The notes below the pieces were generated by a model. The model worked only from the letters and a program-made list of their open reading frames with translations. It was not told the DNA's origin and searched no databases. Below, piece by piece: positions 1-6,633 of a stretch of 64,000 bases of DNA. Both the position numbers and the translations under genes were made by a program. Within the stretch, counting starts at the first letter, position 1. Each line of letters starts with the position of its first letter. The DNA is from an uncultured Erythrobacter sp. (lineage in GTDB: Bacteria; Pseudomonadota; Alphaproteobacteria; Sphingomonadales; Sphingomonadaceae), in NCBI GenBank assembly GCA_947488325.1, contig CANKYZ010000009.1, forward strand, positions 1 to 64,000, in the 5' to 3' direction.

Positions 1-273
1 AAGATTTTAGAGACGCTCCAAACGCTCGACATCACTCGAATAGCCATCGCTCATAGGCCTGCGACGCTCGAAGCGGCAGAAAGCGTTTGGAAGTCGATCA
101 AGGGCGAACTGCGGCCGATTAGGTTGCGTGGATTGGCTCGTAAGGAGACTGAGTTGGCCACTGAAGAAGCATCAGGTCTTGTAGGCGCTCCACGTGCCAA
201 CGCCGCACGCCATGGGCCACTTCCAGCGCATTCACATGTTGAGTTCGATCAAGACGAAGCCGTGTCGTCTTGA
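1..273 (+). CDS. ABC exporter ATPase, C-terminal end (partial)
   Basis: Frame 1 is open from the first base to the TGA at 271-273, giving 90 residues with no start in the window. The beginning (ILETLQTLDITRIAIAHRP) is the end of an ABC-transporter nucleotide-binding domain, with the H-loop histidine in 'IAHRP' followed by 'ATLEAAE'. This form is typical of peptidase-domain bacteriocin and double-glycine peptide exporters of the LagD/CvaB type. About 45 poorly conserved residues follow. The gene lies directly upstream of a GG-leader protein, which fits a C39-peptidase exporter, but the peptidase and membrane domains lie outside the window, so the subtype is inferred. The ORF track does not list it because its start is missing. 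Confidence 0.75.
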   Translation, partial: KILETLQTLDITRIAIAHRPATLEAAESVWKSIKGELRPIRLRGLARKETELATEEASGLVGAPRANAARHGPLPAHSHVEFDQDEAVSS

Positions 274-318
274 TTGTTAGGCTTGGTCACGGCAACAACA
301 CAACTAAGGAGAAGCTTT

Positions 319-876
319 GTGCTTACTAAAAAGATCATTGAGAACACAGGATTCCGAGCTTTGACGCCAACCGAGCTTGGAACGGTCAGCGGCGGTGACG
401 GCCATATCATTGTGACAGGCAATACCGTCGGTGGCGATGGCGGTGGAACCTTCATGGGCGGCGGCAACGCAGGCGGAGGCTTCGCAGGCCCCCCTCCGAG
501 TGAGACTCAAGATGCCCCTGGAGATCCAGATGCCGGCAATCCGCAGGATCCAAGCGATATCGGCGTTCAAGTGGGTGATGCCGATGTGACTGCCACGCTA
601 AATGAAGACGGAAACCTCGAAGTCGATGTTGACGCGTCACCATCGCAATTCACACTCGGGGTCGAATTTGACCTTTCTAATTTGAGCGTTGAAAACATTT
701 CCGTAGGTTGGGCCGGTTTAAACTTTGACTTCTCACCCGATTTCTCGAACGCAACCACAACTTTCACCGATTCACAATCGGGCTGGACTGTGACAGCTAC
801 GTTCACGGATTCGTTCAATAGCCAGTTCAATGCACAAGAGCAGAAAGTCGTGCTCACGCTGTCGCACGGACTCTAA
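319..876 (+). CDS. Secreted protein with double-glycine leader
   Basis: The GTG at 319 has a strong ribosome site (AAGGAG, 306-311) seven bases upstream, so I prefer it to the TTG at 274 used in the track. The 185-aa product begins with a 26-residue leader ending LTPTELGTVSGG, close to the LSxxELxxIxGG consensus cut by C39 peptidase-containing ABC exporters. Cleavage would fall after G26. The mature part starts with a Gly-rich and Pro-rich linker (to about residue 75) and continues into about 110 residues rich in V/T/S/F/D with alternating pattern, probably beta-structured. There is no Sec signal and no cysteine. It is larger than classical class II bacteriocins and I do not recognise the domain. 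It could be an exported toxin, adhesin or enzyme inhibitor. The exporter tail upstream and the protease downstream suggest one operon. Confidence 0.75.
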   Translation: MLTKKIIENTGFRALTPTELGTVSGGDGHIIVTGNTVGGDGGGTFMGGGNAGGGFAGPPPSETQDAPGDPDAGNPQDPSDIGVQVGDADVTATLNEDGNLEVDVDASPSQFTLGVEFDLSNLSVENISVGWAGLNFDFSPDFSNATTTFTDSQSGWTVTATFTDSFNSQFNAQEQKVVLTLSHGL

Positions 877-896
877 CTAAACAAGGAGGCGGCCCA

Positions 897-1844
897 ATGC
901 CTTTTTTCGAACTTAAATTTTCAGCATGGCATTGGCCTGTAGTGGCTGCCTGCGCACTTTTTTGGGTGCAGGCAGCTACGGCTCATAATGTAGATATTCC
1001 GTCGAGCCAACGAAACGAAGAGCGGCGAGGCACGGTCACGTTTTTCAACAAGCCTGGTGAAATAAAATATAGCAATTTTGATGATCAGAATGGAGTCATT
1101 TTATTCGAAGCAAATCTTGAAGGAAGAGATGTTTTGGCATTGCTTGACACTGGAAGTGACTATTCTCTGGTCAGCACCTCGTTGATTGAGGAGTTGGGAA
1201 TTAGTCCTCAAGATGTTGCGGAATCAATACGAACAACGAACTCAGCGCAGTTATCAAGGCGTGTGCCGAACCTTAGGTTTGAGCATATCGACCAATATTC
1301 TATGACTCGAGATTTTTATACTTTTGATTTATCGGGAATGTCTCAAGCATTGGGGCGTCGCGTAGATGTCGTTATTGGATATGATCTTTTAAGTCAGCTC
1401 TCTTTTGTTTTGGATGGTAAGTCCAAGAGAATACTTGTGCTTCCCTCAGGGTTGATAACCCCTACCGACGACAGGTTTGCTGTTATCAGACTAAACGGAG
1501 GTGTTTTCGAGGGCTCTTTGAATGGTAGGAATACCCGCTTTGCCGTCGATTTAGGCTCAAATAGCGAGATATCCGTTTATGAACCCGCTTGGGAAAGACT
1601 CTTCGGCAACCAGCATATGGTTTCGCGTGGAAGAATTACGGATGCATCCGGCGTAACCCGCGCAGGGGAGGGTATAGAAGGAGTACAGTTGAGCGCATTT
1701 GGGGCTTCTGCGACGGTGTTTGTGACAAAGAAGCCGCGCGAGAATGGCAATTTTGACGCTCTAGTCGGATACCCCTTGTTTCATGGTAGGGTAACAATTT
1801 TCGATTATCCAAGAAATGTTATTTATTTTGAAAGAGAGCCCTGA
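897..1844 (+). CDS. Exported two-lobed retropepsin-like aspartic protease
   Basis: The ATG at 897 follows a good AAGGAGG site, 20 bp after the GG-leader gene, so the two are probably co-transcribed. The 315-aa protein has an N-terminal signal peptide (hydrophobic about 11-28, AxA-like end near 'QAATA'). It then shows two clan-AA-like lobes. Lobe 1 has the catalytic 'LLDTGSDYSLV' at residues 82-92 and a matching 'IGYDLL' strand. Lobe 2 has 'FAVDLGSNSEIS' at 215-226 and a matching 'VGYPLF'. The second active site reads DLGS rather than DTGS. Retropepsins normally carry one lobe and dimerise, so a covalent tandem is pepsin-like in architecture. The likely location is periplasmic. A role in processing or degrading the neighbouring secreted protein is inference. 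The codon use looks AT-rich compared with the core genome. Confidence 0.75.
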   Translation: MPFFELKFSAWHWPVVAACALFWVQAATAHNVDIPSSQRNEERRGTVTFFNKPGEIKYSNFDDQNGVILFEANLEGRDVLALLDTGSDYSLVSTSLIEELGISPQDVAESIRTTNSAQLSRRVPNLRFEHIDQYSMTRDFYTFDLSGMSQALGRRVDVVIGYDLLSQLSFVLDGKSKRILVLPSGLITPTDDRFAVIRLNGGVFEGSLNGRNTRFAVDLGSNSEISVYEPAWERLFGNQHMVSRGRITDASGVTRAGEGIEGVQLSAFGASATVFVTKKPRENGNFDALVGYPLFHGRVTIFDYPRNVIYFEREP

Positions 1845-1916
1845 ACACCGGGCCTTAGGTCACATATCCAGAAACAGGAATTCCAAGAATGGTGAGTTCT
1901 TAAAAGCACTGGGTAT

Positions 1917-2388
1917 TCAAATACAGGCGCGAGCGTTGTTATCGCGCAGGTCATCTGCAGCTTTCGGGAAGCCGAGTATGAACACTTGATGCCCAACACC
2001 GACCGGTCGGGCGTTCAGCACCGAGGGTCGGAGCGTAACCCCTCCGACAATTCTGAGCGCGATCAAATCCGCGTTGCGATCTGAGGCGACAACGCGGACT
2101 TCGCTTTGCTCCCCGCCATTGGCCGGGATTATCAGGATCCGGAAGTTCCGAGGTGATCTCAGGGCGCGTTTCGACAACATGATGGTTGGTAACGACAGTG
2201 TTCTCATTTACCGCAAAACCAGACCCGAGATCGTAGGATATCACCTCGCCCGAGCTAGCGCTGAATTCAGCGACAAGGATGCGTGCCACGGAATCCGAGA
2301 CAAGCGTGACATCCCTGTTGTCTTGAGCCGATAGCGGGCCAGATAGTGCACATAGACTGAGCGCAACAAGAAACGCGATGGTCCGCAT
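1917..2388 (-). pseudogene. Trypsin-like serine protease, frameshifted and truncated
   Basis: Read on the minus strand from the ATG at 2388, a clear signal peptide (MRTIAFLVALSLCALSGPLS) is followed by a chymotrypsin-fold start with 'GSGFAVNENTVVTNHHVV', which carries the catalytic histidine. Homology leaves that frame near 2125-2150 and continues in the frame of the overlapping track ORF 1917-2207: 'EVRVVASDRNADLIALRI' holds the catalytic aspartate region, then 'VFILGFP'. The reading stops at about 1917, before any GNSGGP-type serine motif. The gene is therefore both frameshifted and missing its C-terminal catalytic half. The track ORF 1951-2502 also has a spurious 38-residue N-terminal extension. 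The remnant faces the secretion cluster and may once have belonged to it. Confidence 0.7.
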
Positions 2389-2577
2389 CGTTCTGTCACA
2401 CCAAGCTTTCAAGCGATCACGAGCGAAATCTGATTGTGGAGCATTTCTTAGATAATTGAGAAAAGTTGTAGCGTTGACTACTGAGTGCCATTCCGCTTTC
2501 ACTCCATGTACGGACGTCCTGCACGTAGCGATTCAGAGTCCGCTTTCGGTATGCAAGCGGACTTGATCAGAGCTAGA

Positions 2578-3171
2578 TCACGCCGCTAACTTCCATTTTT
2601 CCGGATGCCACATTCGCTCGGCAAACATGCGTTCTTCACTGCCAACCACGTTCAGGTAGATTGCCGTTGTGGTGCTACTGGCATGACCCATCCAGCGCTG
2701 AATTAGATTGGGCGGGACTGATTGGGTTGCCGCCCAAATGCCAAAGCCATGACGCAGACCCTTGCAGGTCGCCATCGGCCCTTCAATCGTTGCCTCGGTC
2801 ATGACCTGTTTGATCCAGCGCCACGCGGTGGCGCGATGAATAGGCCAAAGCGAGGACTGGCCTCGTTTGGTCAATTCCAGCAGTGATCGAATGAGAAAGG
2901 CTGGAACTGGAACACAGCGAAAATGACGTTTTCGTCGCTTTAGGGTTTGAAAGATGACAGCGCCGCGATCTTGATCGATGTGGAAGCGTTCTAAGGCCAG
3001 AGCCTCAGAGATGCGACAGCCTGTGTACGCCATCAGATAGCACAGCGTCCTAATTTGCGTTGGCTGTCGATCAGCCACTTCGAAAAAGCGCAATCGCTCG
3101 CTTTGCGAGACGTATTTGCGCCGCCCCACCTGATCATAGATTTGCCAATCTGTCTGTTCTGTCACCGTCAT
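2578..3171 (-). CDS. Short tyrosine recombinase / phage-type integrase
   Basis: This 197-aa protein is essentially only the catalytic domain of a tyrosine recombinase. Visible residues are R53 (TGCRISEAL), basic beta-turn residues at 79-82 (LKRRKRHFR), R140 in 'KGLRHGFG', H163 in 'RWMGHASS' and the nucleophile Y172 in 'AIYLNVV'. The first histidine of the usual HxxR box is lysine here (K137). The N-terminal core-binding domain of typical 300-400-aa integrases is absent or reduced to about 35 residues. A pair of related dyad sites lies just upstream (3193-3217 and 3324-3348). Such short recombinases usually travel with plasmids or islands. Activity is plausible because the catalytic set is otherwise complete. 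Confidence 0.85.
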   Translation of the reverse strand: MTVTEQTDWQIYDQVGRRKYVSQSERLRFFEVADRQPTQIRTLCYLMAYTGCRISEALALERFHIDQDRGAVIFQTLKRRKRHFRCVPVPAFLIRSLLELTKRGQSSLWPIHRATAWRWIKQVMTEATIEGPMATCKGLRHGFGIWAATQSVPPNLIQRWMGHASSTTTAIYLNVVGSEERMFAERMWHPEKWKLAA

Positions 3172-3192
3172 GTTTCGGGCCTCCCTTGGCCC

Positions 3193-3217
3193 GCAACGAT
3201 CTCCACAAGTCTGTTGC
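3193..3217. repeat. 25-bp partial palindrome, copy 1 (recombinase site?)
   Basis: The site reads GCAAC-N5-CCACAA-N4-GTTGC, with GCAAC/GTTGC arms that extend by one more C/G pair. It starts 22 bp upstream of the recombinase ATG. A second copy in the opposite orientation lies at 3324-3348. The two share the arms and the asymmetric CCACAA centre (19 of 25 positions by eye). Arms around an asymmetric spacer are the layout of tyrosine-recombinase core sites. An operator for the recombinase gene is the main alternative. Confidence 0.45.
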
Positions 3218-3323
3218 GATGAGTGGAGTCAGAATTCCCACAATCCGCCAGTTTGGATTTCACCTTTTCCTTTAGGACACACCACGCCGTCCTTCTAAGT
3301 CAATAAAATATAACAACTAGCCT

Positions 3324-3348
3324 GCAACACTTTTGTGGATAGTGTTGC
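3324..3348. repeat. 25-bp partial palindrome, copy 2 (inverted)
   Basis: On the minus strand this reads GCAAC-N5-CCACAA-N4-GTTGC, matching copy 1 at 3193-3217. Here the dyad is longer: TGCAACACT and AGTGTTGCA are perfect 9-bp arms around a 9-bp centre (3323-3349). It covers the GTG that the track uses to start the next ORF, which argues that the gene really starts at the ATG at 3368. It may be a recombination or regulatory site. Confidence 0.45.
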
Positions 3349-3367
3349 AATTCGTCATTCTTGGCGA

Positions 3368-3847
3368 ATGAGGAACTCAAGCAAAACAAGGCTCACAGCC
3401 GCATGTCTTTTGGTAACAACCACAGCATCTTTGCTACCGATTGCGACAGCTCGTCCGGCTCAGGCACAAGTATCAGATGAACGGTGCGCGCCACTGTTTC
3501 AGACATCGGCTGGTCGGCAGGTCAATGCCTCCTATAGCGCGCACCGTTACTCACAGGAGAATGTAGGCGCTGTTGGAATCTCGATCTTTCCGGGACGGAC
3601 CCTTAGCCAAGATGCCGCACACGCACTTGGTACCCAACTCGTACAGGCCTTGCATCAGAACGAAGTTGAAGCTCGTTGCTTCGTTCACTTTGAGAATGGC
3701 GAGAAGGGAAGCAGGTTCGACTTTATCATCACCGGGCTTTCATGGGACGATGAAAGGCCATTGAGCATTGTAGAGGCCACGGATGTCGCAACTTTGCGTG
3801 CTGTTATTGCCGAGGCCAAAACAGCGGGCACGTTGTTGCGCCAGTAG
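3368..3847 (+). CDS. Exported protein of unknown function
   Basis: I do not recognise this gene. From the ATG at 3368 it encodes 159 aa beginning with a signal peptide (basic RNSSKTR, then a hydrophobic stretch, cleavage near 'RPAQAQ'). The mature part has two cysteines (in 'DERCAPLF' and 'EARCFVHF'), compatible with one disulphide, and mixed alpha/beta character. The track's GTG start at 3335 lies inside a 9-bp dyad and would bury the signal peptide under 11 extra residues, so I reject it. The stop codon directly abuts the stop of the convergent gene at 3848. The setting, between a recombinase and a toxin-antitoxin pair, suggests accessory or plasmid-derived DNA. Confidence 0.6.
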   Translation: MRNSSKTRLTAACLLVTTTASLLPIATARPAQAQVSDERCAPLFQTSAGRQVNASYSAHRYSQENVGAVGISIFPGRTLSQDAAHALGTQLVQALHQNEVEARCFVHFENGEKGSRFDFIITGLSWDDERPLSIVEATDVATLRAVIAEAKTAGTLLRQ

Positions 3848-4636
3848 CTACACTGGCTTCATCAAAGCCGATAAATCGATGCTTGCGGCTAGCTGATCCT
3901 CGTCAATCACGACCTCGTCTCGCGATTGTTCGAGGCTCACTTTTGAGACTTCAGCGGCGCTCTCACTTTCTGGGTTTGTGGCAACTGAAGCATGAGTAGC
4001 CTCATTCTTTGCACTGCGACTGAGATCACCCACTCCGATCTCCCCATGCTCATATTGAGCCGTTTGGCGGAGCATTTCAGTGGTCGCTTCCTTATGTTGG
4101 TCCAACCATTCCCGTGCCCAAGGATGGCCCTGCAGATCATCCGGCTTGATTGTACCGTTATCGAGGCCTTCCTGAATGCGTATAGCGATCGCACGGCGGC
4201 GCTCAGTGTCGTCTTCAATCGCCATAATGTAAGCGTATTCATCATCGGAAATCCGACCATTTGCACATAGATCAGCGAGCAAGTCGCCCGCGAAACTTTG
4301 CCCATATTGAGCAGCGAGATCGTTCTCCATCCGGGCAATGTCTTCTAGGATTGCAGCAAGTACCGTATCAGCCGTTCTTGCTTTCGCCTTAGCTTTGTTG
4401 GCTTGCTCGCTACGGCGGCGGCTTGCGAGAGCAGCACCGCGCTCAATCCGCCCGTCAATTGCGCCGCTGTCTTGACCGAGAAGTTCTTCGGTTTTCGCAT
4501 CGCGCAAGCGGGTCTGGTTGGCTCGGGCTTGATCTTCCGTCAAGCCGTATTCGGTGAATTTTTCGCGCAGGAATGCTCCGGGCAATTTTTGTGCCGCCGC
4601 ATAATATATTTCTGCCGATTTACCGCCTTGAGCCAT
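3848..4636 (-). CDS. Unknown hydrophilic, largely helical protein
   Basis: I do not recognise this gene. The 262-aa product has no signal peptide and no membrane segment. It is highly charged and Ala/Glu/Arg-rich, with probable coiled-coil stretches around residues 60-130 (for example ASRRRSEQANKAKAKA). An acidic, Ser-rich tail ends in 'IDEDQLAASIDLSALMKPV'. Proteins like this are common on conjugative and integrative elements, but no motif proves a transfer role here. It is convergent with the exported-protein gene at 3368 (stops abut). The higBA module lies about 110 bp upstream on the same strand. Confidence 0.6.
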   Translation of the reverse strand: MAQGGKSAEIYYAAAQKLPGAFLREKFTEYGLTEDQARANQTRLRDAKTEELLGQDSGAIDGRIERGAALASRRRSEQANKAKAKARTADTVLAAILEDIARMENDLAAQYGQSFAGDLLADLCANGRISDDEYAYIMAIEDDTERRRAIAIRIQEGLDNGTIKPDDLQGHPWAREWLDQHKEATTEMLRQTAQYEHGEIGVGDLSRSAKNEATHASVATNPESESAAEVSKVSLEQSRDEVVIDEDQLAASIDLSALMKPV

Positions 4637-4748
4637 TCTTCCTCACAACGCGCCTCAATTGACGCCTGACCCCAATATTCTCCCATACTTTAGGTAAAGA
4701 TATGGTTAATAATGGGTTACCGTGTGTGTGTGATAGCCTGTAAGGCAG

Positions 4749-5063
4749 TTATGCAGGAGCAGCATCCGCCGCGCCAAAATCGAACGGCTTGACCTTTATC
4801 GACTTCTCGCGCTGGCGCATGTGATAGGCCTCGTAGCGCGCCTGCATCTTAAGCAGCGTATCCATCTTTACGCCGAACGCTTTCTCAATCCGCAAAGCCA
4901 TCTCAGGGGAAAGCGAAGCATTTTCGTTGAGCAGCGTAGAGAGCGCAGGCCGCCCCACGCCCAATATCTTCGCTGCTTCGGTGACAGTTAAGTCATCGGG
5001 CAATACCGAGCGCCTTATAAACCCGCCGACATGCGGTGGTTTCATTCCTATTTTTATCGCCAT
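4749..5063 (-). CDS. higA: HigA-family antitoxin (XRE-type HTH)
   Basis: This 104-aa protein matches the HigA/VapI addiction-module antidote family. 'MKPPHVGGFIRRSVL' is the conserved start, followed by a helix-turn-helix around residues 26-60 (TEAAKILGVGRPALSTLLN) and the typical 'SPEMALRIEKAFGV'. HigA binds and neutralises the HigB mRNA interferase and represses the operon. It lies 17 bp downstream of higB on the same strand, the usual toxin-first order of higBA. The ribosome site (GGAGGTG in minus-strand sense) is good. A palindrome TTCCA-A-TGGAA at 5386-5396, upstream of higB, could be its operator. Confidence 0.9.
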   Translation of the reverse strand: MAIKIGMKPPHVGGFIRRSVLPDDLTVTEAAKILGVGRPALSTLLNENASLSPEMALRIEKAFGVKMDTLLKMQARYEAYHMRQREKSIKVKPFDFGAADAAPA

Positions 5064-5080
5064 AACGCACCTCCTTGTGC

Positions 5081-5329
5081 TCAGTGATAGTCTTCATAAT
5101 CCATGTCATACAGCTCATTAGTCTCTTCATCGTATTTGAAGGTGATCCGCCAGTTGGGCGTCACCGACAGGCTGTATGTTCCCGCGCGATCTCCGGTAAG
5201 AAGGTGCGGCTTATATTTTGGAAGCGCAAACATCTCATCGATCTGATCCATCGCAATCAGATATTCCAGAATATCCGTAATCTTCGGGACGAAAATCGCT
5301 GGCAAGCCTCTTGCGGAGCCCTTTTCCAA
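5081..5329 (-). CDS. higB: HigB-like RelE-fold toxin, start codon possibly lost
   Basis: The C-terminal two thirds is clearly a HigB mRNA interferase: 'KPHLLTGDRAGTYSLSVTPNWRITF' followed by the family ending 'YDMDYEDYH'. The track starts at an internal TTG (5327-5329). In-frame sequence upstream still reads like the HigB N-terminus (RNIRHKGLRNLLEKGSARG) up to position 5362, but it has no ATG, GTG or TTG before an in-frame TAA at 5363-5365. Only CTG and ATT codons are available there. HigB proteins normally begin a few residues before 'HKGL', so the original start seems to have been destroyed or is non-standard. The toxin may be silenced while the antitoxin stays intact. Confidence 0.75.
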   Translation of the reverse strand: MEKGSARGLPAIFVPKITDILEYLIAMDQIDEMFALPKYKPHLLTGDRAGTYSLSVTPNWRITFKYDEETNELYDMDYEDYH

Positions 5330-5410
5330 CAGATTGCGCAGCCCCTTATGCCGAATATTGCGTTACCCCATTTTCAAATAGTGGGTTCCAATGGAATGAT
5401 CAGGAGGTAA

Positions 5411-5536
5411 ATGCATGAACGCCACCTGATCAAACCGAAGGAAGAACCGTCCTCATCTGGACGAAGGCAAGTGGATGATGCCGTTTATGTCCGATGCGCT
5501 AACAAAAGCGCGCCCGAAAGCAAGGCACTCTCCTAA
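5411..5536 (+). CDS. Possible 41-aa small protein
   Basis: An ATG at 5411 follows a near-perfect AGGAGGT site (5402-5408) and opens a 41-codon frame ending at the TAA at 5534-5536. The product starts MHERHLIKPKEEPSSSGRR and is hydrophilic, with no recognised motif. It is too short for the ORF track. The ribosome site is the only positive evidence, and chance occurrence is quite possible. It diverges from higB, whose 5' end lies about 50 bp away, so the site could also belong to decayed element DNA. Confidence 0.25.
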   Translation: MHERHLIKPKEEPSSSGRRQVDDAVYVRCANKSAPESKALS

Positions 5537-6043
5537 CCGATCTTATACATGCATGCAGCTTTAACCAAAGACTGCGGAGAGAAGCGCGACCCAGATGAAC
5601 GACAACCAAACCAAGGAACTTGACAGATGCCAATTAGAGAAGTGGACACTAGCTGCTGGAATGAACTTTACGTCAGTTAACCCACACCCATTTTCAGATT
5701 CTTTAAATATGAGAACTCAAATATAAAACGTTTAGCAATTCACGATCTGATAAGTCGGCCTTGGAACGAAGGGAAACGGATTGGGCAAAAGGCGCTACTG
5801 AAGCCAAAGGGAGCTTGGGTCATGGAGCAGTTCGTTAGAGTTATCGGTTGGCCCATCTTTATTTGAAATGCAGCCGGTATTTTCAGATTGATAGGAATGC
5901 ATTCCAGTCAAAATCTCGATCCCTCATGTCGTCTCAGATTCAAATATAGTAGAATCTGCAAACAACTTAGCTTATCAGTATTTTATTTCGCCTAGAAATT
6001 TATCTGATCGATTAAGTACCTGACTTGAAGATTAACGACCAGG
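5537..6043. other. AT-rich intergenic region upstream of fecI-like gene
   Basis: No convincing gene is visible. The second half is notably AT-rich. It contains a repeated ATTTTCAGATT (5690-5700 and 5879-5889), the perfect palindrome GGAATGCATTCC (5894-5905) and an inverted repeat CAGATTC/GAATCTG (5935-5941 and 5952-5958). These may be regulatory for the downstream sigma gene, but no Fur-box match was obvious. A 43-codon frame at 5595-5726 lacks a ribosome site and is not called. Confidence 0.4.
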
Positions 6044-6607
6044 TTGTGTGGATCAAAGCATGATAGGAAAATCGATTTGATCGACCGGAACAAAGAGATA
6101 GGCGAACTCTATCGCCTTTTTTTTGAACCGTTATGCGCTTCAATTCGCAAGGCTTTTGGTTCTGGCCCGCCCGACCCGGATGAAATCGCACAATCGGCAT
6201 TCACCAAATATCTCGCCATGGAAAATACGGACCATGTGCAGAATCCCAAAGCATTTCTGTTCACGATTGCACGAAATCTGGTGATGGATTCTAAGCGACG
6301 GATGAAGCGCGGCGAAGCGTATGTCGCGGAGCAGTTGGCGATAGACCCGGACCTGCAATTGGAAAAAATAACGCCCGAACGCGTCTTATTCGAAAAGCAG
6401 CGGTTTGAGTTGCTTTTATCGGCGATAAAAACGCTCCCGCACAAACAACAGGTAGTACTGACGATGAACCGGTTACACGGAAAAACCTATGAGCAAATCA
6501 ACAAGGAAACCGGTTGGTCGTTGGGTGATATCAGCAGGAATTTGAATGCAGCCAAAGCCGCATTATTGGATATTCTGGAGAATTCAGATCAACAGTTGGC
6601 AAATTAA
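6044..6607 (+). CDS. ECF sigma factor, FecI type
   Basis: This protein of about 187 aa has region 2 (from 'LYRLFFEPLCASIRKAF' to 'NPKAFLFTIARNLVMDSKRR') and region 4 ('LPHKQQVVLTMNRLHGKTYEQINKETGWS') of extracytoplasmic-function sigma factors. The FecR-like gene and TonB receptor downstream place it in the iron-starvation/FecI group. No ATG or GTG exists near the N-terminus. The choices are TTG 6044 (track) or TTG 6077, and the latter has AGGAAA six bases upstream and gives LIDRNKEIGELY. In the FecI model a ligand-loaded receptor signals through FecR to release the sigma factor, which then transcribes the receptor gene. A matching promoter-like sequence lies at 7765-7791. Confidence 0.9.
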   Translation: MCGSKHDRKIDLIDRNKEIGELYRLFFEPLCASIRKAFGSGPPDPDEIAQSAFTKYLAMENTDHVQNPKAFLFTIARNLVMDSKRRMKRGEAYVAEQLAIDPDLQLEKITPERVLFEKQRFELLLSAIKTLPHKQQVVLTMNRLHGKTYEQINKETGWSLGDISRNLNAAKAALLDILENSDQQLAN

Positions 6608-6633
6608 CCGCTTCATTTTGAACGTCGGACGAT

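Noticed and set aside
274-318. TTG start for the GG-leader gene
   Set aside because: It adds 15 residues before the leader and has no ribosome site, while GTG 319 has AAGGAG at good spacing.
3324-3348. DnaA-box-like CTATCCACA inside the dyad, possible replication origin
   Set aside because: A single 8/9 match without a cluster, iterons or a replication gene nearby.
3335-3367. GTG start for the exported protein at 3368
   Set aside because: It lies within a perfect 9-bp dyad and would bury the signal peptide.
5595-5726. 43-codon ORF in the fecI upstream region
   Set aside because: There is no ribosome site and no recognisable motif in an AT-rich stretch.
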